Positions 8,992 through 18,311 of a DNA stretch of 64,000 bases are shown piece after piece; position 1 is the stretch's first letter; each line of letters begins with the position of its first letter. This stretch comes from Isoptericola chiayiensis (GTDB lineage Bacteria; Actinomycetota; Actinomycetes; Actinomycetales; Cellulomonadaceae): positions 124,001 through 188,000 of the forward strand of contig NZ_JABEZT010000007.1 of the NCBI RefSeq assembly GCF_013149805.1, in the 5' to 3' direction. The notes beneath the pieces were generated by a model that was not told the DNA's origin, made no database searches, and saw nothing but the letters and a program-made list of their open reading frames with translations. The position numbers and the translations under genes are program-made.

Positions 8992-9017
8992 CTCCGCCCG
9001 CGTCGGTGCGGGCGGAG
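8992..9017 (-). terminator. Hairpin terminator of the sugar-acid operon
   Basis: The 10-bp stem CTCCGCCCGC / GCGGGCGGAG (8992-9001 with 9008-9017) begins six bases beyond the aldehyde dehydrogenase stop codon. It separates that operon from the oxidase gene, which then needs its own promoter in 8887-8990. Confidence 0.75.
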
Positions 9018-9022
9018 CAGGC

Positions 9023-10513
9023 TCACCGGAGCTCGGCGATCACCGTCTTGAGCTCCGTGTAGTCGTCGAGGCCGAAGGAGCCGAGCTCGCGGCCCCAGCC
9101 GGACTGCTTGTATCCGCCCCGCGGGAGCGTGACGTCGTCCGCATGCCAGGTGTTGAGCCAGACGGTGCCGGCCCGGAGGCGGCCGCCGACCCGGTGCGCG
9201 GTGCCGAGATCCTTCGACCACACACCGGCCGCCAGGCCGTACACGGTGTTGTTCGCCGCGGCGACGACCTCGTCCTCGGTGTCGAACGGGATCGCGGTGA
9301 TCACCGGACCGAAGATCTCGTCGGTCTGGACCGCCATCTGCTCGGTGACGTCGGTGATGAGCGTCGGGGAGAAGAAGTAGCCGCGGTCGGCCGCCGCGTC
9401 GGGGCTGCCGGCGCTGAGGGTGGCGCCGTCCGCCACCGCGCCGCGGACGTAGCCCATGACCTTCTCGTGCTGCTCGGCCGAGACCAGCGGCCCCATGGTG
9501 GTGGCCGGGTCGAACGCGTCACCGACCGTGATCGCCCGAGCCGCCGCCGCGACGCCCTCGACGACCTCGTCGAAGACGCTGCGCTGGACGTAGAGGCGCG
9601 AGCCGTTGACGCAGCACTGGCCTTCGTTGAAGTAGCCGGCGAGCGCCGCACCGGCGATCGCGGCGTCCAGGTCGGCGTCGGCGAAGACGATGTTGGGCGC
9701 CTTGCCGCCGAGCTCGAGCGAGACCTTCTTGAGGCTCGCGGAGGCGCCGGCGGCGATCTTCTTGCCGACCTCCGTGCTGCCGGTGAAGGCGACCTTGTCG
9801 ACGCCGGCGTGGTCGACGAGCGCCGCGCCGGCGTCGCCGTAGCCGGGAAGGACGTTGACCACACCGGCCGGGACGCCCGCCTCGAGGAGCAGCTCGCCGA
9901 GACGCAGCGCCGTCAACGGCGTCTGCTCGGCGGGCTTGAGCACCACGGTGTTGCCCGCGGTGATCGCCGGGACGACCTTGAAGCAGGCCATGGTCAGCGG
10001 GAAGTTCCAGGGCACGATCCCGGCCACCACGCCGATCGCCTCGCGGCGCGTGTAGGCGTGGAACTCCTTGCCGGGCACCGACATCGGGATCGAGGTGCCC
10101 TCCATCTTGGTGGCCCAACCGGCGAAGTAGCGGAACAGCTCCGCCGCCACACCGACGTCGCCGCGGGCCGAGGCGAGGCTCTTGCCGTTGTCCAGCGACT
10201 CGAGCTGCGCGAACTCCTCGGTGCGCTCCTCGATCATGTCGCCGATGCGCCACAGCAGGTGCGAGCGTTCGCGGGGACTCGTCCGTGACCAGGCGGACTT
10301 CTCGTCGAAGGCGTGACGTGCCGCGACGACGGCACGGTCGGCGTCGACGGCGGAGGCGCGGGAGACCTCGACGAGGGTCTCCTCGGTCGCCGGGTTCACC
10401 GTGGCGAACGTCCGGCCGTCCTTCGCGTCGACCCACTCGCCGTCGATGAGGAGCTGCTTGGACGACGACAGGAACGAGGAGACGGCGGGCAGGAGCAGGG
10501 AGCTCTCGGACAT
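9023..10513 (-). CDS. NAD(P)-dependent aldehyde dehydrogenase
   Basis: The protein has 496 residues, the normal ALDH length. The ATG at 10513 has GGAAAGG upstream. Visible motifs are VVAGIVPWNFPL, the cofactor loop FTGSTEVG, the general-base Glu in LELGGKAPN, the nucleophile in NEGQCCVNGSRLY (two adjacent Cys, the first normally catalytic) and the EIFGPV signature near the C-terminus. It oxidises an aldehyde to its acid. It is the last gene of the kdu-transport operon, so a semialdehyde from sugar-acid breakdown (for example 2-oxoglutarate semialdehyde or lactaldehyde) is a reasonable guess. Betaine-aldehyde-type substrates cannot be excluded. Confidence 0.92.
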   Translation of the reverse strand: MSESSLLLPAVSSFLSSSKQLLIDGEWVDAKDGRTFATVNPATEETLVEVSRASAVDADRAVVAARHAFDEKSAWSRTSPRERSHLLWRIGDMIEERTEEFAQLESLDNGKSLASARGDVGVAAELFRYFAGWATKMEGTSIPMSVPGKEFHAYTRREAIGVVAGIVPWNFPLTMACFKVVPAITAGNTVVLKPAEQTPLTALRLGELLLEAGVPAGVVNVLPGYGDAGAALVDHAGVDKVAFTGSTEVGKKIAAGASASLKKVSLELGGKAPNIVFADADLDAAIAGAALAGYFNEGQCCVNGSRLYVQRSVFDEVVEGVAAAARAITVGDAFDPATTMGPLVSAEQHEKVMGYVRGAVADGATLSAGSPDAAADRGYFFSPTLITDVTEQMAVQTDEIFGPVITAIPFDTEDEVVAAANNTVYGLAAGVWSKDLGTAHRVGGRLRAGTVWLNTWHADDVTLPRGGYKQSGWGRELGSFGLDDYTELKTVIAELR

Positions 10514-10560
10514 GAGGGGCCTTTCCGTGGTGGGGTTCGGGTGCGGTCGGTGAGACACGG

Positions 10561-11553
10561 TCATTTGATGATGAGCAGCTTGGACCGGTCGAGGGTGAGC
10601 GCGACGGCGGCGACGATGATCGCGCCGTAGAGGATCTGCTCGTAGGCCGACGGCACGCCGACGATCGGCAGGCCGACCCGGAGCAGCGTCACGACGAGCG
10701 CACCGGCGAGGCTGCGCCAGAGCGAGCCGTGGCCACCGGTGATGGCCGTGCCGCCGACCACGATGGCTGCCACGGCGGGCAGCAGCAGGTTGTCGGCCAT
10801 CGTCGGGCTGCCGCTGAAGTTGCGTGAGACGAGCATGACGGCGGCGAGGCCTGCGCAGGCGCCGGAGACCGTGAACGCGGCGACCTTCACCCGGTCGACG
10901 GGCGCGCTGGCCAGCCGTGCCGCGGACTCGGAGTACCCGGTGGCCCGGATCCAGGAGTCCAGCGGGGTGAAGCGCTGGACGGTCCAGACGACGGCCACGA
11001 CGAGCAGCGCGACGACGAACGCCATCGGCAGCACGCCCGCGAGGTAGAGCGTGAGCCAGTGGGTGGCCTCCCGGTCCACCACCCGGATCGGGCCGGCGTC
11101 GGAGATCACCAGGGCCACGGCGCCGAAGATGCTCATGCCGCCGAGGGTCACGATGAACGACGGGATGCGCAGGAACACGTGGGCGAGACCCTGCAGCGCG
11201 CCGATGGCGCCGGTGGCCGCGACGACCGCCAGGAGGGTGAGCCCACCGAGGTCCGGCAGCCACATGGCGAACAGGACGGTGCCGAGCGAGCAGAGCGCGG
11301 CGATCGAGAGGTCGATGCCGCCGCACAGGACCACGAGCGTGGCCCCGGCGGCCAGCACGACGAGAGGTGCCGCGGTCCGGACGACGGCGGTCAGGCTGCT
11401 CTGGGTGAGGAAGCTCGGGTCGGCGACGGTCAGGGCCGCGAGCAGGACCACGAGCGCGATCACCGGCATGAAGGCCGTGAGGCGCTGCCCGACGGTGGGG
11501 CGGGCGACCGTCGCCGCGTCCGGAGCAGGCTTGGTGACGACAGGGGTGGACAT
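10561..11553 (-). CDS. Sugar ABC transporter permease (RbsC/CUT2 family), second permease
   Basis: The protein has 330 residues with about nine to ten hydrophobic helices. A GIDLSIAA segment is typical of BPD_transp_2 permeases such as RbsC and AraH, as is the EAA-like loop near GYSESAARLASAPVDRVK. The ATG lies two bases after the ATPase stop. It is a distinct paralogue of the other permease in the operon, so the channel is probably a heterodimer. It resides in the cytoplasmic membrane and imports a monosaccharide or sugar acid together with the ATPase and binding protein beside it. Confidence 0.9.
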   Translation of the reverse strand: MSTPVVTKPAPDAATVARPTVGQRLTAFMPVIALVVLLAALTVADPSFLTQSSLTAVVRTAAPLVVLAAGATLVVLCGGIDLSIAALCSLGTVLFAMWLPDLGGLTLLAVVAATGAIGALQGLAHVFLRIPSFIVTLGGMSIFGAVALVISDAGPIRVVDREATHWLTLYLAGVLPMAFVVALLVVAVVWTVQRFTPLDSWIRATGYSESAARLASAPVDRVKVAAFTVSGACAGLAAVMLVSRNFSGSPTMADNLLLPAVAAIVVGGTAITGGHGSLWRSLAGALVVTLLRVGLPIVGVPSAYEQILYGAIIVAAVALTLDRSKLLIIK

Positions 11554-11555
11554 GC

Positions 11556-13114
<1,559 letters not shown>

Positions 13115-13118
<4 letters not shown>

Positions 13119-14128
13119 TTCGTCACCTGATTCCTACGACGCTGCGGGATGACCGCGGCCGCGACGGCCGCCACGACGATGAGCCCCTGGACCCCGCCCT
13201 GCCAGTAGGGGCTCACGCCGACCAGGACGAGCCCGTTGGTCAGGACCGTCACGAGCAGGACACCCACCGTGGAGTGGAGGACGCCGCCCCGGCCGCCGGC
13301 GAGGAGCGTGCCGCCGACCACGGCCGCCGTGATGGCGGAGAAGTCGTAGCCACGTCCCGCCTGGACGAGACCTGCCCCGAGCTGGCTGGTCACCATCACG
13401 CCGCCGAGCCCGTAGAAGGCGCCGGCCATGGTGAAGACGGCCACCTTGTAGGGCTTGACGTTCACGCCGGACAGGGCCAGGACCTCCTCGGCCCCGCCGA
13501 TGGCGAACGCGTACCGGCCGAGCCGCGTGTAGCGCTGCACCATCCAGCCCACGAGCACGCACGCGACGGCGATCCAGGTGAGCGTCGACAGTCCGAGGAA
13601 CCGGTCGACGGCCCAGCCGGAGAGCGTCCCGTCGGAGATGTTCGGCTGGACGCCGGCGAACAGCAGGGTCGCCACGCCCAGCCCCACGGCGGAGACGCCG
13701 AGGGTGGTCATGAAGGACGGGACCTTCAGCAGCACCAGGGCGAGGCCGCTGAGGCAGCCGAGGCCGGCGGCCACGAGGATCGCGAGCGCGACCCCGAGGA
13801 GCCCGAGCTCGTTGTCGTTGCGGTTGTTGGCGACCAGGAGGGCGACCGTGATCGCGGACGCCCCCATGATCCCGGGGGTGGACAGGTCGATCGAGCCCAT
13901 CATCAGCACGAAGGTGACACCGCAGGTCACGACCGCGAGCACCGCGGCGGCATCCATGATGTTCTGGGCGTTGGACAGGGTGCGGAACCCCGGGCTGAGC
14001 GCGGCGAAGATCCCGACGATGACGACCAGGGCGATGAGCGGCCCGGTGTCGCGGAACGACATCCCCCGCCTCGGCTGGGGGCGTCCTTCTCGCACGACCT
14101 CGGCGTCGGCGGGGGATGTCGTGGTCAC
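13115..14128 (-). CDS. Sugar ABC transporter permease (RbsC/CUT2 family), first permease
   Basis: The protein has 337 residues with about nine to ten membrane helices. The family loop MMGSIDLSTPGIMG and a conserved GAFYGLGGVMVTSQLGAG region are visible. The GTG start at 14128 overlaps the binding-protein stop by four bases (GTGA), and its own stop overlaps the ATPase start in the same way. Three transporter genes are therefore translationally chained. It pairs with the paralogue 1.5 kb downstream. Confidence 0.9.
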
Positions 14129-15216
14129 GAGATCGCGCCCTGCGAACGGCTGAAGAGGTTGTCGCAGGCGAAGTCGGACTCGCTGGTCTCCGGTGCGACG
14201 AAGTCGCCCACGTTCTCCTGCTCGATGAGGAACTGCTCGGCGTACCAGGCGCGGTCCTCCGCGGCGATGTCCTCCACGGCGAGCTCGCCCGTGGCCACGC
14301 AGTAGCCGATGGCCAGACCGATGCCTCCCTGCCAGGGACCGTCGCTGGAGACGGTGGCCGTCATGGTGCCGTCCTCGATCGCCGTCAGGGCGTCGGGCAC
14401 CGCGTCGATGCCGACCACGGCCACGTCCGTGCGCCCGGCCTGCTCGAGCGCCTCGAGCGCGCCCAGCGCCATGTCGTCGTTGGCCGCCCAGATGCCCTTG
14501 ACGTCCTCGCCGTGCTTGGTGAGCAGGGTCTTGGTGACGTCGAGGGCCTCCGCCCGGGAGAAGTTGGCGGTCTGGTCGTCGAGCAGCTCGACGTCGGGAT
14601 TGCCCGCCAGCGACTCCTCCAGGCCGGCGAAACGGTCCTTCGCCGCACCGGTGTCCAGGATGCCCTGCAGGGCGATGATCCCGCCGGAGCCGCCGATGGC
14701 CTCGGCCAGCGCGTCACCGATCTGCTTGCCGGAGTCCACGCCGTCGTACGTGATGTGGGAGAGCCAGGAGTCGTAGTCGGTGACCGCGAGGTCGGCCGGC
14801 TTGTTCCACTGGGTGACGAGGAAGGCGCCGGCCTCCTCGGCACCCTCGACGATGGGCGGGGTGTCCGAGTCACCGTTGGGCAGGACGTTCATCACCAGAC
14901 AGTCGGTGTCGCCGGCGAGCAGCTGGCTGATCTGCTCCTGCTGCCGGGTGGAGTCGCCGTCGTAGGTGAGTCGCTCCTGGCTGAGCCCGACCTGTTCGGC
15001 GAACGCGTCACCGCCGTCGAGCCAGGAGGCCTCGTACGGGTTGGACTCGTTGCGCACCTGACCGACGAGAGTGACCTCGGACGGGTCGCAGCTCTCGGTC
15101 GCTGCACCGGCGTCGCCGGTGTCGTCCCCGGCGGCTTCCTCGGTGCAGGCGGTGAGCGTGGCGGCCGCGAGGGCGACGCCGACGACGGCGGCGGTGCGGC
15201 GTGAGGTGAACTTCAT
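14125..15216 (-). CDS. Sugar-binding lipoprotein of the ABC importer
   Basis: The protein has 363 residues from ATG 15216, with CGAGGAC as ribosome site. It starts with a basic n-region, a hydrophobic core and the lipobox LTAC, so the mature protein is lipid-anchored at Cys24. The rest is a type 1 periplasmic-binding fold (Peripla_BP_4), with features such as GIIALQGILDTGAAKDRFAGL and IWAANDDMALGALEAL, typical of ribose- or rhamnose-class receptors. It would capture the sugar outside the membrane for the two permeases. The neighbouring kduI and kduD suggest a uronate-derived ligand; the sequence alone does not prove it. Confidence 0.9.
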   Translation of the reverse strand: MKFTSRRTAAVVGVALAAATLTACTEEAAGDDTGDAGAATESCDPSEVTLVGQVRNESNPYEASWLDGGDAFAEQVGLSQERLTYDGDSTRQQEQISQLLAGDTDCLVMNVLPNGDSDTPPIVEGAEEAGAFLVTQWNKPADLAVTDYDSWLSHITYDGVDSGKQIGDALAEAIGGSGGIIALQGILDTGAAKDRFAGLEESLAGNPDVELLDDQTANFSRAEALDVTKTLLTKHGEDVKGIWAANDDMALGALEALEQAGRTDVAVVGIDAVPDALTAIEDGTMTATVSSDGPWQGGIGLAIGYCVATGELAVEDIAAEDRAWYAEQFLIEQENVGDFVAPETSESDFACDNLFSRSQGAIS

Positions 15217-15285
15217 TGTCTGTCCTCGTTCTCTGTGAGTGCCGGGATCCGGCAGGTGGGTGGTGCGTCGACGGTGACGCCGGGG

Positions 15286-16065
15286 TCAGCGGGCCATCCA
15301 TCCGCCGTCGACGGCCAGGAGGTGGCCGTTGACGTAGTCGGCGGCGGGCGAGCTGAGGAACACCGCTGCTCCGGCGACGTCCTCGGGGGTGCCCCAGCGT
15401 CCGGCAGGGATGCGTTCCAGGATGGAGCGTGAGCGGTCCGCGTCCTTGCGGAGCGCCGTGGTGTTGTCGGTGACCATGTAGCCGGGCGCGATGGCGTTGA
15501 CCTGGACGCCGTGCGGGCCCCACTCGTTGGCCAGCGCCTTGGTCACCCCGGCCACGGCGTGCTTGCTGGCGGCGTACGAGGCGACACGCAGCCCGCCCTG
15601 GAAGGACAGCAGGCTGGCGATGCTGACGATCTTGCCGCGCCCTCGCTCCACCATCGGACGGCCGAGCTGCTGGGTGAGGAAGAACAGCCCGTCGAGGTTG
15701 ACGTCGAGCACCCGCCGCCACGAGTCGCGGGCGACGGCGGTGCTGTCCTCGCGCTCGATGATCCCCGCGTTGTTGACCAGGACGTCGATCTGCCGCGAGT
15801 CGTCGAGCGTGGCGGCGGTCCGTTCGACGGCGTCCAGGTCGGCGACGTCGAGGTCGACGACGTCCACCCGGCCACCGAGGGCGGCGACCTGGGCGCGGGT
15901 CTCGTCCTGGCGCCCCGGCCGGCCGAGCAGGACGACGTCCGCACCGGCTCGTGCGAGCCCGAGCGCCACCGCACGACCCAGGCCGCGCCCGGCGCCCGTG
16001 ACGGCCGCGCACCGACCGCGCAGGTCGAAGGGAGTGCGTGCCTCGTCGGCGGCGCGGGTCGTCAC
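15286..16065 (-). CDS. kduD: 2-dehydro-3-deoxy-D-gluconate 5-dehydrogenase (SDR)
   Basis: The protein has 259 residues. The GTG at 16065 overlaps the kduI stop by four bases. Short-chain dehydrogenase motifs are complete: VTGAGRGLGRA for NAD(P), NNAG, a catalytic Ser in SIASLLSF and the YAASK active-site pair. The sequence IPAGRWGTPEDVAGAAVFLSS and the end VDGGWMAR are characteristic of KduD. KduD reduces 3-deoxy-D-glycero-2,5-hexodiulosonate, the product of KduI, to KDG. Coupling to kduI makes the assignment secure. It is the second gene of the sugar-acid operon. Confidence 0.93.
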   Translation of the reverse strand: MTTRAADEARTPFDLRGRCAAVTGAGRGLGRAVALGLARAGADVVLLGRPGRQDETRAQVAALGGRVDVVDLDVADLDAVERTAATLDDSRQIDVLVNNAGIIEREDSTAVARDSWRRVLDVNLDGLFFLTQQLGRPMVERGRGKIVSIASLLSFQGGLRVASYAASKHAVAGVTKALANEWGPHGVQVNAIAPGYMVTDNTTALRKDADRSRSILERIPAGRWGTPEDVAGAAVFLSSPAADYVNGHLLAVDGGWMAR

Positions 16066-16880
16066 AGCTCCTCCACCGGGACGACGCCCAGGTCGGTGTA
16101 GCAGTTGTTCTCGCCGGCCATCGCCCAGATGAAGGCGTACGACCCGGTGCCCGCACCGGAGTGGATGGACCACGGCGGTGCGATGACGGCCTCGCGGTTG
16201 CGGACCACGAGGTGGCGCGTGGCTCCGGGCCGACCCATGAGGTGGAAGACGCGGTCCTGCTCGTCGAGGTCGACGTAGCAGTAGATCTCGGTCCGACGGT
16301 CGTGCAGGTGCGGGGGAAAGGTGTTCCAGACGGACCCCGGCGCGACGACGGTGACGCCGAACTGAAGCACCGAGGTCTGCACCTCCTGGCCCCAGGCGTA
16401 CCGGAAGAGGTGTCGCTCGTTGGCCGCCTCGGACGACCCGAGCGCCACCGGCTCCACGTCGCGGTGACGGAGGAGATGGGTCGGGTACGTCGCGTGCGCG
16501 GTCGCGGAGACGAAGTAGAAGGCGGCGTCGTCACCGGCGAAGGACACCTCGCTCCCCCGGCCCACGTAGAGGCCGTCGAGGTGGTCGAGCTCGAACTTCT
16601 CCCCGTCCACGACGACGTGACCGGCCCCGCCGATGTTCATGACACCGAGCTCGCGCCGCTCGAGGTGCGAGTCCGTGCCGAGGACGTCGCCCCACGCCGG
16701 GAGGTCGAGCTGGGCGGTCCCGGGGAGGGCACCTCCCACCACCATGCGGTCGTCGTGGGTGTAGGTCCCGCGGACCTCGCCGTCGACGAACAGGTCCGGA
16801 ACGAGGAAGGCCTCGCGCAGGTCCGGGGTGGTGGCCGTCTCGGCGTCGGACGGGGATGTCGAGTATCGAACCTGGATCAC
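16062..16880 (-). CDS. kduI: 5-dehydro-4-deoxy-D-glucuronate isomerase
   Basis: The protein has 272 residues, close to the usual 275. The GTG start at 16880 is preceded by GAGAGGCG. Cupin-fold metal ligands are visible in the HLHDRRTEIYCY segment (His, His, Glu), with a further His in PPWSIHSGAGT. The N-terminal part, ending ...RRELGVMNIGG, matches the KduI family. It isomerises the unsaturated uronate released by oligogalacturonide or glycosaminoglycan lyases and hydrolases, feeding KduD. It is the first gene of the operon, directly downstream of a promoter covered by regulator sites. Confidence 0.95.
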   Translation of the reverse strand: MIQVRYSTSPSDAETATTPDLREAFLVPDLFVDGEVRGTYTHDDRMVVGGALPGTAQLDLPAWGDVLGTDSHLERRELGVMNIGGAGHVVVDGEKFELDHLDGLYVGRGSEVSFAGDDAAFYFVSATAHATYPTHLLRHRDVEPVALGSSEAANERHLFRYAWGQEVQTSVLQFGVTVVAPGSVWNTFPPHLHDRRTEIYCYVDLDEQDRVFHLMGRPGATRHLVVRNREAVIAPPWSIHSGAGTGSYAFIWAMAGENNCYTDLGVVPVEEL

Positions 16881-16899
16881 GAAGGCGCCTCTCGTCTAT

Positions 16900-16994
16900 G
16901 AACTGCGTTCGTCTATGTGAACTGCGTTCAGACTAGAGGCGATCCGAGTGTCGGTCAAGGGGTGGAAACCGATCCATATATGCGAACTGCGGTA
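16900..16994. promoter_or_regulatory. Three IclR/KdgR-type operator copies
   Basis: The near-palindrome GAACTGCGTTC (GAAC-N3-GTTC) occurs at 16900-16910 and 16919-16929, 19 bp apart. Each sits in a longer direct repeat beginning GTCTATG. A third copy, TATGCGAACTGCGGTA, starts at 16980. Copies 1 and 2 lie at and just after the kduI transcription start; copy 3 overlaps the region where the regulator promoter should lie. The arrangement fits repression of the operon and autoregulation by the divergent IclR protein. Confidence 0.75.
16930..16958 (-). promoter_or_regulatory. Promoter of the kduI operon
   Basis: The -35 box TTGACC (16953-16958) and the -10 box TAGTCT (16930-16935) are separated by exactly 17 bp on the minus strand. 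Operator copy 2 abuts the -10 box, so a bound repressor would block start-site access. Confidence 0.8.
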
Positions 16995-17047
16995 GGCTGG
17001 AGCAACCGGGGTGCCCGGACCAGGCGCAGGACCGAAGGAGAACGCTC

Positions 17048-17851
17048 ATGAAGCCCCAGCAGGAGCTCGCCCGGGAGGCGAACGGCACGACCGGCGCCGG
17101 ACCGGTGAAGTCCGCAGCCCGCGCCCTCGATCTCCTGGACGAGATCGCGGCCCACGGGCCCGGGACCCAGCTCCAGCTCTCGGAACGCCTGAGCATCCCC
17201 AAGAGCAGCCTGCACGCCCTCCTGCGCACCATGGTCGACCGTCGCTGGCTGCAGACCGATCCCACGGGCAGCATCTACCAGCTGGGCATCAACGCCCTCG
17301 TGGTCAGCTCCGCCTACCTGGACGGCGACCCGGTCCTCGCGCGCGCCACCGCCGTGCTCGACGAGGTCGCCGCCGCGACGGAGGAGACCGTCCACCTCGG
17401 ACGCCTCGACGGCACCGACGTCATCTACACCGCCAAGCGCGAGTCCGTGCACCCGCTCCGGATGCACTCCGCCGTCGGACGCCGCCTGCCGGCGTACGCC
17501 ACCTCCCTGGGCCGGGCCCTCCTGGCCGAGATGCCCACCGAGGCGCGGCGCGACCTCGTGCCCGAGTCGATCACCGCGATCACCCCGAACACCACCACCG
17601 ACAAGGACGCCGTCCTCGACATCATCGACCGCGCCGCCTACCAGGGCTACGCCACCGAGAGCGAGGAGTCCTGCCTCGGCGTGCGCTGCTTCGGGGTGGC
17701 GCTCCCCTTCGGCCCCCACGCCGTCGACGCCATGAGCGTCGCCGTCCCCATCAGTCGCCTCGGGGACGGTCGGGAGGACCACATCATCGAGACCCTGCTG
17801 AGCGTCAAGGCACGCCTCGAGCACGCCTCCACGCGCCGGACGGGGATCTGA
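17048..17851 (+). CDS. IclR-family regulator (KdgR-like)
   Basis: The protein has 267 residues; ATG 17048 follows GAAGGAG. An N-terminal winged helix-turn-helix (about 20-80, with LDLLDEIAAHGPGTQLQLSE and IPKSSLHALLRTM) is followed by an IclR effector domain (about 95-260, with LGRLDGTDVIYTAKRES). IclR proteins of this type respond to sugar-acid intermediates such as KDG in KdgR. It is divergent from kduI, with three matching operator copies between. I infer it represses the kdu-transport operon and itself. It ends next to a repeat-filled junction with acpS. Confidence 0.9.
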   Translation: MKPQQELAREANGTTGAGPVKSAARALDLLDEIAAHGPGTQLQLSERLSIPKSSLHALLRTMVDRRWLQTDPTGSIYQLGINALVVSSAYLDGDPVLARATAVLDEVAAATEETVHLGRLDGTDVIYTAKRESVHPLRMHSAVGRRLPAYATSLGRALLAEMPTEARRDLVPESITAITPNTTTDKDAVLDIIDRAAYQGYATESEESCLGVRCFGVALPFGPHAVDAMSVAVPISRLGDGREDHIIETLLSVKARLEHASTRRTGI

Positions 17852-17857
17852 GCGTCG

Positions 17858-17961
17858 CGCTCCGGGTCAGCCCTCGGTACCCCCGGTCGAGCCGACCCTG
17901 CACTCGCATCCTCGGTCGAGCCGACCCTGCACTCGCACGCTCGCTCCGGGTCAGCCTTCGG
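17858..17961. repeat. Nested direct repeats across the iclR-acpS convergent junction
   Basis: A 25-bp unit starting CGGTCGAGCCGACC and ending CACTCGCA occurs perfectly at 17884-17908 and 17913-17937, a period of 29 bp. Each unit contains the small inverted repeat GGTCG-AGC-CGACC. An outer 20-bp unit, CGCTCCGGGTCAGCC plus YTCGG, flanks them at 17858-17877 and 17942-17961, with one mismatch. The right outer copy contains the acpS stop codon and last codons, so the end of acpS has been copied towards iclR. Confidence 0.85.
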
Positions 17962-18301
17962 CGACCACCATCGCCGAGGAGATCCCGGCGTCGTGAGAGA
18001 TCGACAGGTGCCAGTGCCGCACCCCGAGCTCGTCCGCCCGCGCCTGCACCGAGCCGCGCAGCTCAACCTGCGGGGGCCCGCCGACGATCCGGTGCACGGT
18101 CGCGTCGTGCCAGTGCATGTTCCCGGGCGCGCCGAGCGCCTTGGCGATGGCTTCCTTCGCCGCGAACCGGGCCGCCAGCGACGACGCCGGCAGGTCCCGC
18201 TCGGCCTCCGTGAACAGCTTCTCCCGCAGCCGGGGCGTGCGGTCGAGGGTCGCCATGAACCTCTCGACGTCCACGACGTCGATCCCCACCCCGATGATCA
18301 C
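17951..18301 (-). CDS. acpS: Holo-[acyl-carrier-protein] synthase
   Basis: The protein has 116 residues from a GTG start at 18301; no ATG is available. The metal-binding Asp in [10 protein letters not shown] (residue 8) and the Glu in [12 protein letters not shown] are present, as is the C-terminal SISHD motif. The enzyme moves the 4'-phosphopantetheine of CoA onto acyl carrier protein. It lies 10 bp downstream of glmS on the same strand. The last codons and stop are inside a duplicated junction repeat. Confidence 0.95.
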   Translation of the reverse strand: MIIGVGIDVVDVERFMATLDRTPRLREKLFTEAERDLPASSLAARFAAKEAIAKALGAPGNMHWHDATVHRIVGGPPQVELRGSVQARADELGVRHWHLSISHDAGISSAMVVAEG

Positions 18302-18311
18302 GACGGAGCCT

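Noticed and set aside
9023-11326. One long minus-strand frame joining the second permease region to the aldehyde dehydrogenase
   Set aside because: The dehydrogenase frame has no stop for some distance upstream, but the true ATG at 10513 has a ribosome site and matches the normal protein length. The upstream part is out-of-frame permease sequence.
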